Below, in pieces: positions 10,606 to 23,322 of a stretch of 64,000 bases of DNA. Each line of letters opens with the position of its first letter. Position 1 is the stretch's first letter. Source of the stretch: Brugia malayi (lineage: Eukaryota > Nematoda > Chromadorea > Rhabditida > Onchocercidae); assembly GCF_000002995.4 (NCBI RefSeq), contig NW_025062478.1, positions 11,528,001 through 11,592,000 on the forward strand, given 5' to 3'. The notes under the pieces are model-generated. The model was not told the origin of the DNA, ran no database searches, and worked only from the letters and a program-made list of their open reading frames with translations. The position numbers and the translations under genes were made by a program.

Positions 10606-13600
10606 ATGGTTGTTCAATGCTGCATTGAATTTGTTTATAAAAATTAGTAAGTTTTGTAGGATATTCGACGATATTTTGGTGGTACCGAAGGGAAAAGCGC
10701 CCTTACAGAGCTGAGAGGTAGTCAAGGTAGTCCTATAAAAGCAGATAAACGATATCAGACTACACAAAAGAAGCCATTGATAACTGATATTATGCTCTCT
10801 GATGCGTGTAAGTTTAAATGCAATCTAGTAATTTTATAATTTGCAGAACCAAAGTTTGTTTCTTGTAGTACAGTTATTTAATTCGATGAATACTGATCAG
10901 TGTACAACTTTTTCCAGAATATCTTCCTTCCAAACTTTCTTTTTTTTTTTCTAATTTCTGTTCATCAGATAGTTGTTTTAATTCTTTTTTATAGTTTGCA
11001 ACAATTTTGATGTTTTAATTAAAATTTTTGTAGTTTTTCTAGTTTTATCTTTTATTATTTAAATATTGCTTAACCTATGTCTCTAAATTTGTTCAGTGAT
11101 TAGAATGAGTCCCAATTATTTGGATATAAAATTATTCTGTAATGTAAAAATTTGTATTTGTTTTTATTTTTTGCTTGTATTTTTTGCAATTAAATACTGC
11201 TACTTTAAACAAATATTTAACTATTTATAAAAGATTTATTTAAACTCTTTGTAGCTGATGATGAAAATCCATTACCACGTTCGCTACGTAAAGAGATGCA
11301 CAAGAAACGGACGAAAAAGAGGATTATATTATCATCAGGTAACCGTCCCTTTCCTCTGTTTTATTTTTTTTTTCTTTAATTTTATCTGAAAGAATCTATA
11401 AAGAATTTTTTTTTTCTCCAGAACCTTTTTCAACTGTACCTTTAATTAAATACCAAGAAGGCAATGAAAATACAACTTTTCTTTTTTACTTGTGTTTCTT
11501 TGAAGATGATGATGACGACTTAATACCATCAGTTTCGCAAATACGGCATCCTAAAAGAGGGGAAAAAATTTCTTTGAAGAAAGTGGATAATAAACCAGCG
11601 GAGAGTTTGTTGAAGCGCATATCACATACTACTACCGATGCAAGTTGTTATGTTAACTGATAAAACATTTCTCAAACATATGTATTTTTTTCTAAATTCT
11701 GCAGTCATTATTCTATGTACTAAATTCAGGATGAACTTGATGAAAAGGAAGACAGCGACGGATTCGTCCCGGCGCCTCCAACAAAAAAAAAGCGTTGCAG
11801 AACACCACCAGGCCAAGCGAAGCTAGATTTTAGCTTTGCTGCTGTCAAAAAAAAGGATTCCCCAAAAAGTTTGCTAAAGTTATTTTGTCTCTCTCTTAGC
11901 GTAATTTGTCCTTAATATTTGCTAAAATCGACTGTTAAAAATTATTACTTGTTTCGGATTAACTCGAAATTTCTAGAGAAAAAAACGACTCCTGAATTGG
12001 AGGTGATTAATCCAGCCGAATTCTTCCGCAATTTCGGTAAAACTTCCAAAGAAAGAGAAAAAAGCATTGAACAAAGTGGGAGCTCTACTAAGAAAACAGA
12101 TGTGCCAAAGAAAAATATTGAAGTGATGATCTCACCGCAAACCTCGCAAAGAAAACTAAAGCAAAAAGTATCTCCAGAAAGTAAACGTAGAGGAGAAACG
12201 ATCGCTTTGAATGATGAGATTTGTGAATTATCTCAGCCATCAATGCGATCAGTTAAAATGAAAAAATCTCCCAAAACTGCTACGTCTGCTTCTGTTAAAT
12301 CAGTAACAATAAAGAAGAATGTTACTGTTTTGGAGGAAGAGAAGCGCCAAATGCAAGGAACGAAAGAAGAAAAGGTACAGCGTGGAACAAGGAAAAAACT
12401 CGAAGTAGGTAATGAAAATACCGCTAAAACAAAAAAGAACAGTATTACTAAAGAAAAAAAAGTATCAGGAAGTCGAATGACTGAGCAAAAATCCTCCAAA
12501 ATGCCAAAAATTTCAAAGATGGAAACATCGGAATTTGATGATTCAGTGAAAATTGAAAGTCCTACTGAAGAAGTGAGTTTACTGTTTAAATATTGAAGCC
12601 CTTTTATGTGTCATTAAAAAATTTTTACTTACGATTAATAAAAAATCACCTGATTAAGCAAGTTCAAAAGCACAATTATGCTATATCAGATGCAAGTAAT
12701 GACTTAATTTAGGACAAGTGTTTACCATGGGTTGACAAATACAAACCGAGCAATATAAAACATTTAGTTGGACAAAATGGGGAAAAGTCACCAATGAATA
12801 AATTGCTGGGTTGGCTGCGAAATTGGGCAAAGAATCATTTAGGTGCTGGTGGTAAACAGAAAAAAGGTAAGCGGAATTTTTTTTTAAGAAGTGAGAAAAT
12901 AATTTTTAAATAAGCATATATGCTAATTAATATACGAGATTTCAGATTTCATATTTCCTTTCTGCGTTGATTGGTAACTGTTTTCTCGTAGTATAGCTTT
13001 GGATTACGAATTGTATTTCTATTCATCTGTATTAGAAGAAATCATAAAGTTTCACGTGTTTATCAAATACTAATATCTAACAAATATAGCACGGCCTCCT
13101 CCTTGGTTAGCACAAAACGATGGTACAGCTTTCAAAGCAGTGATGCTTAGCGGTCCACCTGGTCAGTTTTAATGTTTACTGCTATTTTTTTTTGCAAAAA
13201 TCTAAAACTAAAGTTTAATTTCTTTTCTACTTACAAGTAATTTAAATTTATATTGAAAAAAGATTTAAGATTTCATTCATTTTGAGCTTTTAATTTTGCA
13301 TTCTGTTCAAGGTGTTGGTAAAACTACTTGTGCTGTAATGGCTTGTAAAGAGCTTAAACTGCGATATGTGGAAAAAAATGCGTCAGATGTGAGAAATAAA
13401 AAAGCATTAGAAGCACAAACATCGGAGATAATCGGTTGTGAACAAATATACGATTACGTAAATGGTTCAGTCACACGTAAAAGTAAATTTTTGTTGAGCT
13501 TTAAAAAATCCTGAAAAATGAAACTTCACTGAGGTTAAAAAGCTGGAAAAACAGTACTTGAAATCTTTTTTCACTATTTAGGAAACACATCCAGCGAGAT

Positions 13601-16600
13601 AACGCATGTGCTGATTATGGATGAAGTGGATGGTATGAGTGGAAATGATGACAGAGCAGGGGTAAATTTTAAAACTACAAAAGTTATTTATTGCAATACA
13701 ATGTTCAGACCGAAAATTTAGTTTGATGCTTCAGAAACAGCATTATTTTCAACTTTTTTTTTGATACATTTATATTTATCGGTAAACAGCTCGGCAAAGT
13801 TTAGTTTTGACGAAGTTTGGAGTAGTTCCGCTGAAGTTCCAATATTTTTTTTGCAGATTGCTGAATTAATACAAATGATCAAGGAAACATTAATACCAAT
13901 AATTTGTATATGTAATGATCGGCAGTCACAAAAGATGCGTTCATTGGTGAATTACTGTTTTGACATACGCTTCCAGAGACCACGTGTTGAACAGATCCGG
14001 GTTAGGTTTTTTCAGCAAAATTTTTTCATTTCTGCTTGTTATAGAAAACTTATAATTTGTTTTCTTAACGTTTTAAAAGTTTAAAGATGTTTACAGGCTT
14101 AATGATTGCAATGAAAGGAACTGGAATAAACAAAAAAAGAAAAAAAAAAAAAAAACTGAGTCGTAGGCCTTATCCTATTCAAAAGTCATCATGTAATTTG
14201 ATGAATTAGCATTCTTCTTACGGATAATAAACGTTATTTATTACGGAAAGATTTCATCAAAATATCTTGTATCTAATACAGCTGTCTTTATTTTTCAGGC
14301 AAGATTGCTTACAATCGCATGCCAAGAGCATTTGAAAGTTGATAAGGAAGAAATGGATGAAATTATTGAAGCTGCACAGCATGATGTTCGTCAATCAATT
14401 TACAATTTACAACTGTTAGGCTCAGGTGGAAATGGAAAAGAAATGCAGAGCAAAGATGCTGCTCTTGTAAGTTTTCAACCAGTAGTCGCTTAAAATCTTA
14501 AGATTGTGATGATTTACAGAACTATTTTTAAGTGGAAGTTTTTTTCCAATGATATTCAGCATTTTTATTGGGAGAAAATTTTGATTTCAAAAATAATCTT
14601 AGAAATGATTTTGGTTTAAATTCGTTTTTAGCTATATTTTCAGATACTTTTGTTCTTTTTGTATTTTAGACGAATACTAATGACATATTTATAATATTTC
14701 TATTCATGTTTTGATATTTCTATTTCAGCTTTTTTTTTAACTTTGTTTTCTGTAATGTATTCAGAACATTCGTGAATTGCAGTTTGGATGTTTGTACTAT
14801 TTCGATCAGTTTTTTTTAAGTTGCCATACTATCGAAGTTAGAAATATTCACGAAATAGAAAGATTAAACAGACCTGGTTGAGGGCAAGAGTGGAATACAG
14901 AAGTAATTAACTCAGTTTTCTGTCTTACAGAATCCTTTCGAAGCAGCACGTCGTCTTTTGAATTGTGAAACGCAAGCATGGGAGAAACAGCAGATGTTTT
15001 TTGTTGATCCTTCAATTATGCCACTTTTTGTACAGGAAAATTATCCATTTGTACAAAACTCCAAGATGAGGTAATTTTCAAAAAAAAAAAACTCAAAAAT
15101 TAAAATAATTATTAGACAACTTCTTGCAAATTCTTTTAATCTCTACACTGCTATAATATCGAATTAGAACAATTCTTGAACGTTTGCATAATTTTTGTTA
15201 ATATAACTCTATACACTGTGTTAAATAGTTCTAAAAGTATCTCGGTTACGTCCTCTTAGTCAGACACAGTCTTGAACAATCTGTCTTACCCAGTTATTCA
15301 AACATTCCATTTATTAGAGTGAAATAAACTATTTGACTTCATCTGATAAGGAACTGGTTTATGGGATTTTTCAAGATATTTCCTATTATGCTCTAAAATT
15401 ATTAGTTGTTCACATATCGATAAGATCAAAATTTCCGAATTATTTATGCTTCATTTAATATATATTTATGTTTTATAAGTTACAGTATTGGTGAACGATT
15501 GCATGCATTGAAGAAAGCTGCAAACAGTATCTCAGAGGGCGATATAATCGATCGAGTTATTCGAACAACAGGTGCATGGACACTGCTTAATGAACAAGTT
15601 AGTAGTTATTTTATTACTATATTTTATAAAAAACAATCCTGAACATATTTGCATTTATTTTGAATGGTTTTTTCATTATTTCCTTTTTCCTGTGGGTCGA
15701 AAAAAAAAGGGAGAAGTGTGATAAAATACTTTAGAAAATACTTCAAATACATATTGAGTTTATTTATAGGCGTTGTTTTCATCTGTGGCACCAACTTTTT
15801 ACATGAATGGTTATATGAAGGGAATGATTAATTTCCCTTCATGGTTAGGAAAGAATTCAACATTCAATAAGCGTCAACGATTGTTGCGTCAACTTGCAAC
15901 TCACACCTATCTAAAGTTGGTATTTTTAATAATTTTCATATAAATAAAAAAAAAATGACTTTTAAATGCTAATTTAAAGGCGTTCCTAAGTGGTAACTGA
16001 TGAAAACTTGGTAGTAGTCTTCTCTATTAATATATAAATTTCACGTTAGCTATTCGTCTAATAAAAATACATGATGTTTTATATGTAACCAACTGGTACC
16101 TAGATATTCATAGCAGTGTGCTGCTATAATTTAGATTTTTATAAATTTAAGGTATTCCAAAATGCATTATCGAAAATGACATATTAATTTTGCAAAGATT
16201 ATTACTTGAGAAAAATTGTATTTCAAGTTTTTTTCTTCCTGTGTTTTATATTCATCTAAATCATTCTGTTTTTTCTCACCATAATATAATGATGATTCAG
16301 AACATTTGCTGCAGTCCTCCCTATGGTACTTGATTATGTTCCTGTTCTACGACATAACTACTGTCGTCCACTGTTGGATAAGGAAAACGATGGTGTAAAG
16401 TTAGTGATTTATTAGTTATACTTACTCATAACTTCAAAGTTTATTACATGTTGGTTTTTTTTTGGTAGATTTATTTTAAATGCTTACGTAGACATATTTT
16501 ATAACTTGTTTCGGAAACAGTTTGTCTTTATCCTTACTAAAAATTTTAGTGATGTTGTCAGCTTATACAAAGAATACAATTTGATCAAAGATGATATGGA

Positions 16601-17409
16601 ATCAGTTGCTGAATTGGCTGTTTGGCCAGGCATGAAGGATCCCGGAGTAGCTATTCCAACTAGAGTATGAATTTTCCAACCAAAATTTCAACTTTTCTTT
16701 CTCTTTATGCAATACGATTTTTCAGTTTCCTTTTTTTCAGGTAAAAGCAGCTCTTACACGAACGTTGAATAAAGAACATATTATTTTACCATATGCATTA
16801 GATACTTTAATAAAAGGACGAAAGAAATTAGTAGGAGGTAAGTTTTATAATTTTGAGGATTAATCAGTTTTAATAGTTACGCATGATTTCATCAAATGAC
16901 ATATTTTCTTCTGGATTGACTTAACAACAGTTTTCAAATGTTATGGAAATATGCTTTAACTAGAAAGTTGGGTATATTAAGATTTGTAGAAATTGCAATT
17001 GAAAGTTTTTATTCATAAAAATTAATTGTAAGGCTTGAATTTGGATATCGAGATGGATGAAGAAGGCAATTTGGTTGAGCACATAGATGATGAAAATAAT
17101 TTGGAAGATTCGGACGGAGAAAGCGATAATGACGATGCTTTTGCTGGAGTTATAAAGAAAAAAACCAATCCTACTAGTGAAACTAAAAGTATGTTTCCGG
17201 TTTTTCTAGAAAAAAGCGACTGTTTGTTCCAATTTCTTTGAAATTTGTGATTTCCATTGAAATGCAGGGTGGTCAATTTTGTAGAGAAATAGAAAAGTTA
17301 ATATTAATATTTTTCAGAAACACGTGGCGGAAAAACTAGTGATGGTGGTAGCCGTGGAGCACGTACTGGTCGTGGAGCTACCAGCAGAGGACGAGGTAAT
17401 AAAAAGTGA
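10606..17409 (+). CDS. rfc-1: Replication factor C large subunit (RFC1)
   Basis: Largest subunit of the clamp loader that opens PCNA onto primer-template DNA in the nucleus. The 20-exon model gives 947 residues with every phase matching: 10606-10608, 10660-10807, 11255-11338, 11506-11639, 11730-11868, 11977-12572, 12713-12866, 13090-13161, 13312-13476, 13582-13661, 13857-14000, 14299-14466, 14931-15070, 15486-15597, 15770-15915, 16301-16399, 16550-16664, 16741-16837, 17033-17188, 17318-17409. The start MDIRRYFGG matches the conserved RFC1 N-terminus; the ATG is alone in its exon. A second NPAEFFRNFG motif lies at about 181-190. Then come a Lys-rich linker, PWVDKYKP (about 373-380), Walker A GPPGVGKTT (441-449), Walker B LIMDEVDG (509-516), RFQRPRVEQIR (about 563-573), the RFC1 C-terminal domain, an acidic block (866-917) and an RG-rich tail. 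No BRCT-coding segment is visible. The intron at 11640 uses a GC donor. Confidence 0.95.
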
Positions 17410-18565
17410 CGCAAATCTGGAACCTTAATTGGAAAATCCTGCTACCTTTTTTTTTTATATGTATGAGAAAATTTTCTCACAAGTTTTAATTTTAAGAAAA
17501 TTAACAAAGTAAAACATCTCAACGTTATTTTAATTATTGTTTTAGCAGTCCATGTTTTGTACGTCTTTTCTAGGAAATTTTGTTGACTAATAATTTTTTG
17601 AATTCCTTTTTATCCCTTTTGCCTTCTCTTTAACCATATTATTTTTTGCACATGACGTTTGAACATAATTTTTTCATCAAGTGTTGCCTTTCATAAAATA
17701 TCAATTTCGTATCATTTTTTCATCTTTAAAGTTGAGAATTTTATGTGTTTTCAGATTTACATCTTTGTCATTTTGCTTTTTTTTTTCTTGCAAATCTTAC
17801 TTTCAGAATCTAGAATTGTATTAGTAACCTGAATGTTTTTGAACTTTTTAGCAGTGTATAAATGTTGCAATATTTAATTACTTCATTTAATTACGGATGC
17901 TTATATTGATCTTTTCATGGTTTTCACGTGTACTTTATTTAGGATGATCTTAAATCTTTTATTTCATTTTTTGCATCTAATCATTTAATCTTCTATAATT
18001 TTTAATGAAATAAATTTGAACGTTTATTGTTCTGATCATTAACTAATGGTTCGTTAATGAACGAAATATTATTTACGTAAAGTGTCGAGTTTTTTTTTTT
18101 AGTTTAGGTTTTTAAGCCATTTATGGTTGATATTTTGCTACATAAGAGGATATTAATGAATCGGAAATTCATAATCAAGGACAAAAATCAATTTCCTTTT
18201 ATCCAAAATGAAAGAAATTGCTTTTTGTCCTTGATTTGATCTGTACATTTTTGCAGTTTGAAAGTAAAGTAGTAACAGATCAACTCATTTCAAAAGTTTG
18301 AGAGTCGCAATTCATTATTTTTATTAGTAGTCTTTAAAGAATGCAAAAATCTATACTAGACAGGAATAAGATAATCTAAACTGCTAACTGCTTGGTTTAA
18401 TTAATTATTCCTATGAGATCAAATTAAATGAGACATTTTAATATGCTGGAGCGATATATAAGTGAACGATGGTCGTAGTTGGTCTTTGATATCAATTAGT
18501 CTAACTTGTTAGTCGTAGTTTTGTCATTGTAATTTATAAGCGATTTTATTTATTTATTTTTTCAG
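17410..18565. other. 3' flank of rfc-1, no gene seen
   Basis: AT-rich sequence with T runs, probably the rfc-1 3' UTR followed by the outron or promoter of the small membrane-protein gene. AATAAA-like signals occur near 18008. No reading frame here has coding character. Confidence 0.5.
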
Positions 18566-18618
18566 CATTACTGTATCAACCTTACAATCTGTTTTAAACC
18601 ATTTTGCATGATTTGGAT

Positions 18619-19943
18619 ATGTTGGAGCAGGTATGACACTTTTGCAACTTTCTTTTGAAACCATTTGTTTCAATTTTTTTCTCTTATTAATCTTATTCTT
18701 TAGTACTTGTCAATTTATTTGAAATAACCATATCTTTTGATGGACAATATTTGCAGCAATTAATTGATTGCAGTAATCGCTATGACGCATTCAGTTTAAA
18801 ACGAATCAATTAATCGAATATTTTAATCTAAGGAGAGAGGGGGGTGGTTGGCGAATGGATTAGTTCAAGTTTTTTTTTTTAACTTTTGAAGCGCAATTTT
18901 CAAGAAATCAATATAAGTTCCGGGAAAGAAAAATTATTTATAGTTGCAAAAAGTTTAATCTAAACTGGTTTTTCATTGCAACAGAATGATTCATCCACTG
19001 ACATTTATAGTGAATTTGAAGGATGTGTTTTAAAATTTATTCTGTTAGGTGTTTCAGTATTTGGATGTTTTTTTATGCTTTGCAATTTCTATTATTTTCA
19101 GCGGTTGTTTTGGTAATTTATCCAGTTAATTTTAAATTATTGAAAAATTTCTTTTTTTTTTTGCTATTATTTGATGACTTGTAACATATATTTATATAGC
19201 GAGGAACCGATTATGGGGCAATGATAATCAAAGGTTCAGCCGGAATTGTGATAACCGTTTCATTGGGTTTAATTTTCCTTGTTATTGGTAATATGGTTTA
19301 TCAAACGTTCACTCGAAAAGTTGTTTTATGCGAGAAAGTTAGTTATTTACAAATTTTCGATTCATAAATAATGGCGAATTTTATTTTATGCCTTATTTAA
19401 TATTATTTTTTGCATTTATTTTTTATTTTACTCATTTAAAATTTTCGTATTTAAACTATTAAATATAATTTACTTCATGTTTTCTTGTTTTTTTGTATTA
19501 TTGTTTTTACTGTTGTTGCTGACATTTTTTGTAATTTAATAGAATTTATTTAATTGATGAAGAGATCTGAACACTATGAGGAATTTCTATCATATTTTTC
19601 TTTATAAGTTGTTTATGTTATGATAGGCTGAATTATGTCAAATATTTGAATCTCTTTGAATGAATACATTTCAAAATTTATTATGGTAGATCATAAAAGA
19701 TCTTGTAGTTCTCCTCTATGTGGAATTTGGTGCATTTACTCTCAATAATCAGCCATAAAGAAGTATTTAAATCATTTTAGTTGCACCGTTTGCCCGAGGA
19801 TTATAATAAATAATTTTTAGTTATGGTATTTGAAAAACTTATTCTAAATTTTTTCCTAATATTACTAAGTTTCGTAAAAAAAAAATGTTATGTAGATGAC
19901 TTCACTCTTTTTATTCTTTTGTCTTTTTCAGAGGAAATATTGA
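18619..19943 (+). CDS. Probable 53-residue single-pass membrane protein
   Basis: Model: 18619-18630 (MLEQ), 19200-19337 (46 codons) and 19932-19943 (RKY, stop). Both introns are GT-AG and phase 0. The central exon, starting RGTDYGAMIIKGSAG, is much less AT-rich than its surroundings. It encodes one strong hydrophobic helix (about residues 19-38) followed by YQTFTRKVV and CEKRKY, a basic tail suggesting a membrane anchor with a cytosolic C-terminus. TTTTTTCAG ends at 18565, 53 bases before the ATG, a likely trans-splice acceptor. If the last intron is retained, the frame instead ends nine codons after CEK. I do not recognise the family. The central exon could also belong to a longer gene whose other exons I missed. 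Confidence 0.45.
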
Positions 19944-20834
19944 ATATTTGGATATGTATATGTAGCAGTATCAAAAATAGTAATTTCGCAAGGTACGATT
20001 TTTTTTTTCTCGATATTTATCATAAAGTTATTTAGTATTAGCTTTGGATGAAATTCATGTATTAGAGTTATAAAAGTATGTCTGCATTGATTATATTCAC
20101 AAATTTGATTAGGATAACGCAGGAATTATGTATTAGATAGCAATTAACCAATTTGCAAAATCTAGTGAATTTATTTCGAAAAAGAAAAGTGAGAAATCTT
20201 AAGTCGTGAAGATATTGTCCCATCATTATCGGCTAATCCTTAAATAAAGTGATTCTGATATGTCAAGTATTTGAAATAAACTAATGATTTAATGTCCGGT
20301 ATAATAAGGAGAATTTAATTAGAAAGTTTTATTATTGGATGTTTTCTAATAATGTTTGATTAGATTAGATTGAATACAGAAAAAAATCAAACATGTAATG
20401 AAGTTTTTTTTACCATTTTTGATGTTCTGATTTCTTTAAAGTTCGCACAACTTCTTCCAAATCTGATTACTACCTTTTTTGCTTTTCTGTTATTTTCATT
20501 CAAATTTTGTAATAATTTCTGTGAATTTTGTAAAAATAATTTCTTTTTGAAATCTATTTGTCTCTTCGTTCTAATCCGTCATTAATATATAACACAGTGC
20601 AATAAAATGTTGATGTACCTAATCTTCTGAAAGACATCTAATATCATTTCATTCTATTTCATTCATGTATTGGTAAACGAATAGTAGTAGTTTTTAAAGC
20701 AATCCCAATGATTAATTTAAAAAATTTGTTATAGAAGAGAGCTATTTTTGTTATTTATAATCTGTTTTGTAGGAAAATATTATTTCAAAGGTTCAAAATG
20801 TTGTTATTTGCAACGCAGCTTTGAATTTCTTTAT
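19944..20834. other. Intergenic region upstream of the SOCS gene
   Basis: AT-rich sequence with no coding exon recognised. Open frames at 19823-20035 and 20370-20585 are Phe/Leu/Ile-rich and look like chance frames in T-rich DNA. Confidence 0.5.
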
Positions 20835-20842
20835 TGACGTCA
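20835..20842. promoter_or_regulatory. CRE palindrome TGACGTCA upstream of the SOCS gene
   Basis: A perfect 8-bp cAMP-response-element palindrome lies 73 bases before the SOCS start codon. It is followed by a splice-acceptor-like GCATTACAG (ending 20855), a plausible trans-splice site. CREB/ATF-type bZIP factors bind this sequence in animals. Regulation here is inferred from position only. Confidence 0.4.
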
Positions 20843-20907
20843 TCATGCATTACAGTTGCAGCATTTATTAACGTTTTTCGATTCAACGTGTCGATCGGTT
20901 TATAACG

Positions 20908-23322
20908 ATGATAAATTTTTCCATGGAAGCATATTCGAAAAGAGGCAGAACTATTGTAAGGTAAGTAAGATATTTTGATGATAGAGTATTTTCATAATTA
21001 TTTGTTTACTATTGATTTAATTAAGCTATTAACTATTACCATCTTACAACTTTTTTCCATTTATTTTTAGCTATTTAATTTATTTTTGTTGCAGGCTTCA
21101 TTTGGTTGCTAAATAAACTGTAAAAATGTTTAATTCATTGATAATAAGCAAGCTATAGGTTACAAACAAATGCTAATGTAATTTTGTTAATAAATGATTA
21201 ATAAATATTTTATATTTTCTCTTTTTCAGACGCATTCATATGGCATTATTATCATGTCTTCCGGTAAACATTATTGATAATGAAAGATTGAATGTGAATG
21301 AAGAAACAGGAATGAATGTAGAATTGAGAGAAATTATTGTTCCTTCTGAAGTGTATCCTCAACAATCTGTGCAAGGTATGCTGTTTGAAGACAATTATTT
21401 AGGAATTAACTTGTTTACTTTAGTGATGTATTTTGCTATACGAATGACTCAACCGACCTTTTATCTCCCAAAAAAGCATCAAAATTGATATAATGCCGTC
21501 TTTAAATGTATTATTCATTCATCTATTTCACATATTTAATGCCATCATATACTTGTTGATGGCAATTTAAAATGTATTTTATGTTTTGTTTATTGAAGTT
21601 ACTGGAAAATTTTCGAGCGGTTTTTAACTTATGATGATTATTTTAACATGATTTCATTATCATATGGATCTTGTTACATTAACTGAGATTGTCAGTGTTT
21701 TTTTTTTTTTGATTTTAAGTTCAAATAATGGTTGATTATCAAGTCTTTGGATTATTTCTTTATCTTTTCAGCGACTAGAAATTGTCGGTTGAGGTTTCTA
21801 TTTGCTTCTGATATTGCTGCCGAACAACCAGAACCAGCTACACGAACATTATTGCAAAGTATAGTCTTAATTTTTCAGCATTTAAGAATTTTACATTATG
21901 TTTAAAATCATGACAGTTGTGATTTCTGTTAACCATATTAATTTTTTTTTACAAATGTAGTGCCGAAGGATGAGCCATATATAGTGCATACATCAGTTCA
22001 CTATACAAATTGTCTCGTACCAAGACTTGATTTAATTATTGATTCATCATACTATTGGGGTATTATGGATCGTTATGAGGCAGAAGCATTACTGGATAAC
22101 AAACCAGAAGGTAAATTTTTCTGACTTATATTTAGTTATTATTTATAGAATTAGCGGTATTCTAATGCTATTAAGCATAAATTTGATATTATGAAAAATT
22201 CATGTTTCTAAAAAATCTATAGTTTTTTTTTCTATTTTGCTTAGAATTGTAATTTGATAATCTAAAAGTATTGTAAGTTGATTTCCCAGTTCGTTAACAG
22301 TCAGCTGTTCAATAATATTACTTAACTATTTAAAATGCTCTTATAAGATACCAATATATTGAATGCTTTCTTAAACATTTCAGGTACCTTCTTATTACGT
22401 GATAGTGCACAGTCTGAGTATTTATTCTCAGTATCGTTTCGTCGATATAAGCGGACGCTGCATGCACGTATTGAGCAAAAAAATCATCGCTTCAGTTTTG
22501 ATTTTTCCGATCCATCAATTTATTCTGCAAACACGATAACTAAGCTTATTTCATATTATAAAGATCCGACTAAGTGAGATTTCTAGATATATAATGAAAA
22601 CGAATACTTAATGTTTTTTTTTTTTTTCTCTCTCTATCTAGAAGGAATATTTAATCCTTTTTTTTTTTTTTTTTTTTTGTGAATATTCTATTAAAAGTTT
22701 CACGTTTATTTTTAAATGTAAAACTAAAATTAATAGATTAAAATTATTGGTTTTTTGTATCATAATGTTGTTTTCGCTTAAAATATCAATTTTCAGGTGT
22801 TTATTTTTTGAACCACAGTTATCGGTACCGTTACCAAGAAATTTTGTTTTCTCACTACAGGTTAGTGTATATTTTTTGTTTGGTGTTCTTGGAAGAAATT
22901 AAATGAATTTATTCGATAGTTGGCATTGTGAACTTCATTATGTTATCAGTTCTTTAGTAAAAGACTAAATCGAATTGCTAAACAAATTTTGAGCAGTTTT
23001 GACATGATAAGAAATCTTGTTACACTTTGCATTATGTTCTTAATTATGAAAATTTAAAATTCTGATCTTTGCAAAAATTTTAAATTACGAGATATTATAT
23101 ATATTTCAGCACCTTTGTCGTGCTCGTATAGCAAGTTTGACGACTTACGATGGTGTCGAAAAATTGAATTTGCCAGTTTCACTGAAAAATTTTATTAAGG
23201 AATATCATTATAAACATCCCGTGAAAACAGTAAATTATACACCGGATACGGATCTCCTACATGCTTACACTTTATCATCAGTTGAAGCTATGGTGACTGG
23301 AGCAAATAGTGCTCCATCTTGA
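20908..23322 (+). CDS. SOCS4/5-type suppressor of cytokine signalling (SH2 plus SOCS box)
   Basis: Adaptor that binds phosphotyrosine through its SH2 domain and recruits an Elongin B/C-Cullin E3 ligase through its SOCS box, damping receptor tyrosine kinase or cytokine signalling. Exons: 20908-20960, 21230-21375, 21772-21858, 21961-22110, 22384-22573, 22797-22860, 23110-23322; 300 residues, all phases agree. The SH2 core [14 protein letters not shown] and [10 protein letters not shown], with phosphotyrosine-binding Arg151, and [13 protein letters not shown] match the SOCS4/SOCS5/Socs36E group. The BC box [10 protein letters not shown] starts at about 228. The Cul5-box position reads LPVS instead of LPxP. 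KEYHYK follows, as in SOCS5. The N-terminal region is about 120 residues, far shorter than in vertebrate SOCS4/5. The gene stands alone with its own upstream acceptor. Confidence 0.93.

Noticed and set aside
11638..11826. 62-codon plus-strand frame overlapping rfc-1
   Set aside because: Runs through the GC-AG intron and reads exon 5 in the wrong frame.
12233..12499. 88-codon frame on the minus strand
   Set aside because: Shadow of the Lys-rich rfc-1 exon 6; no independent signals.
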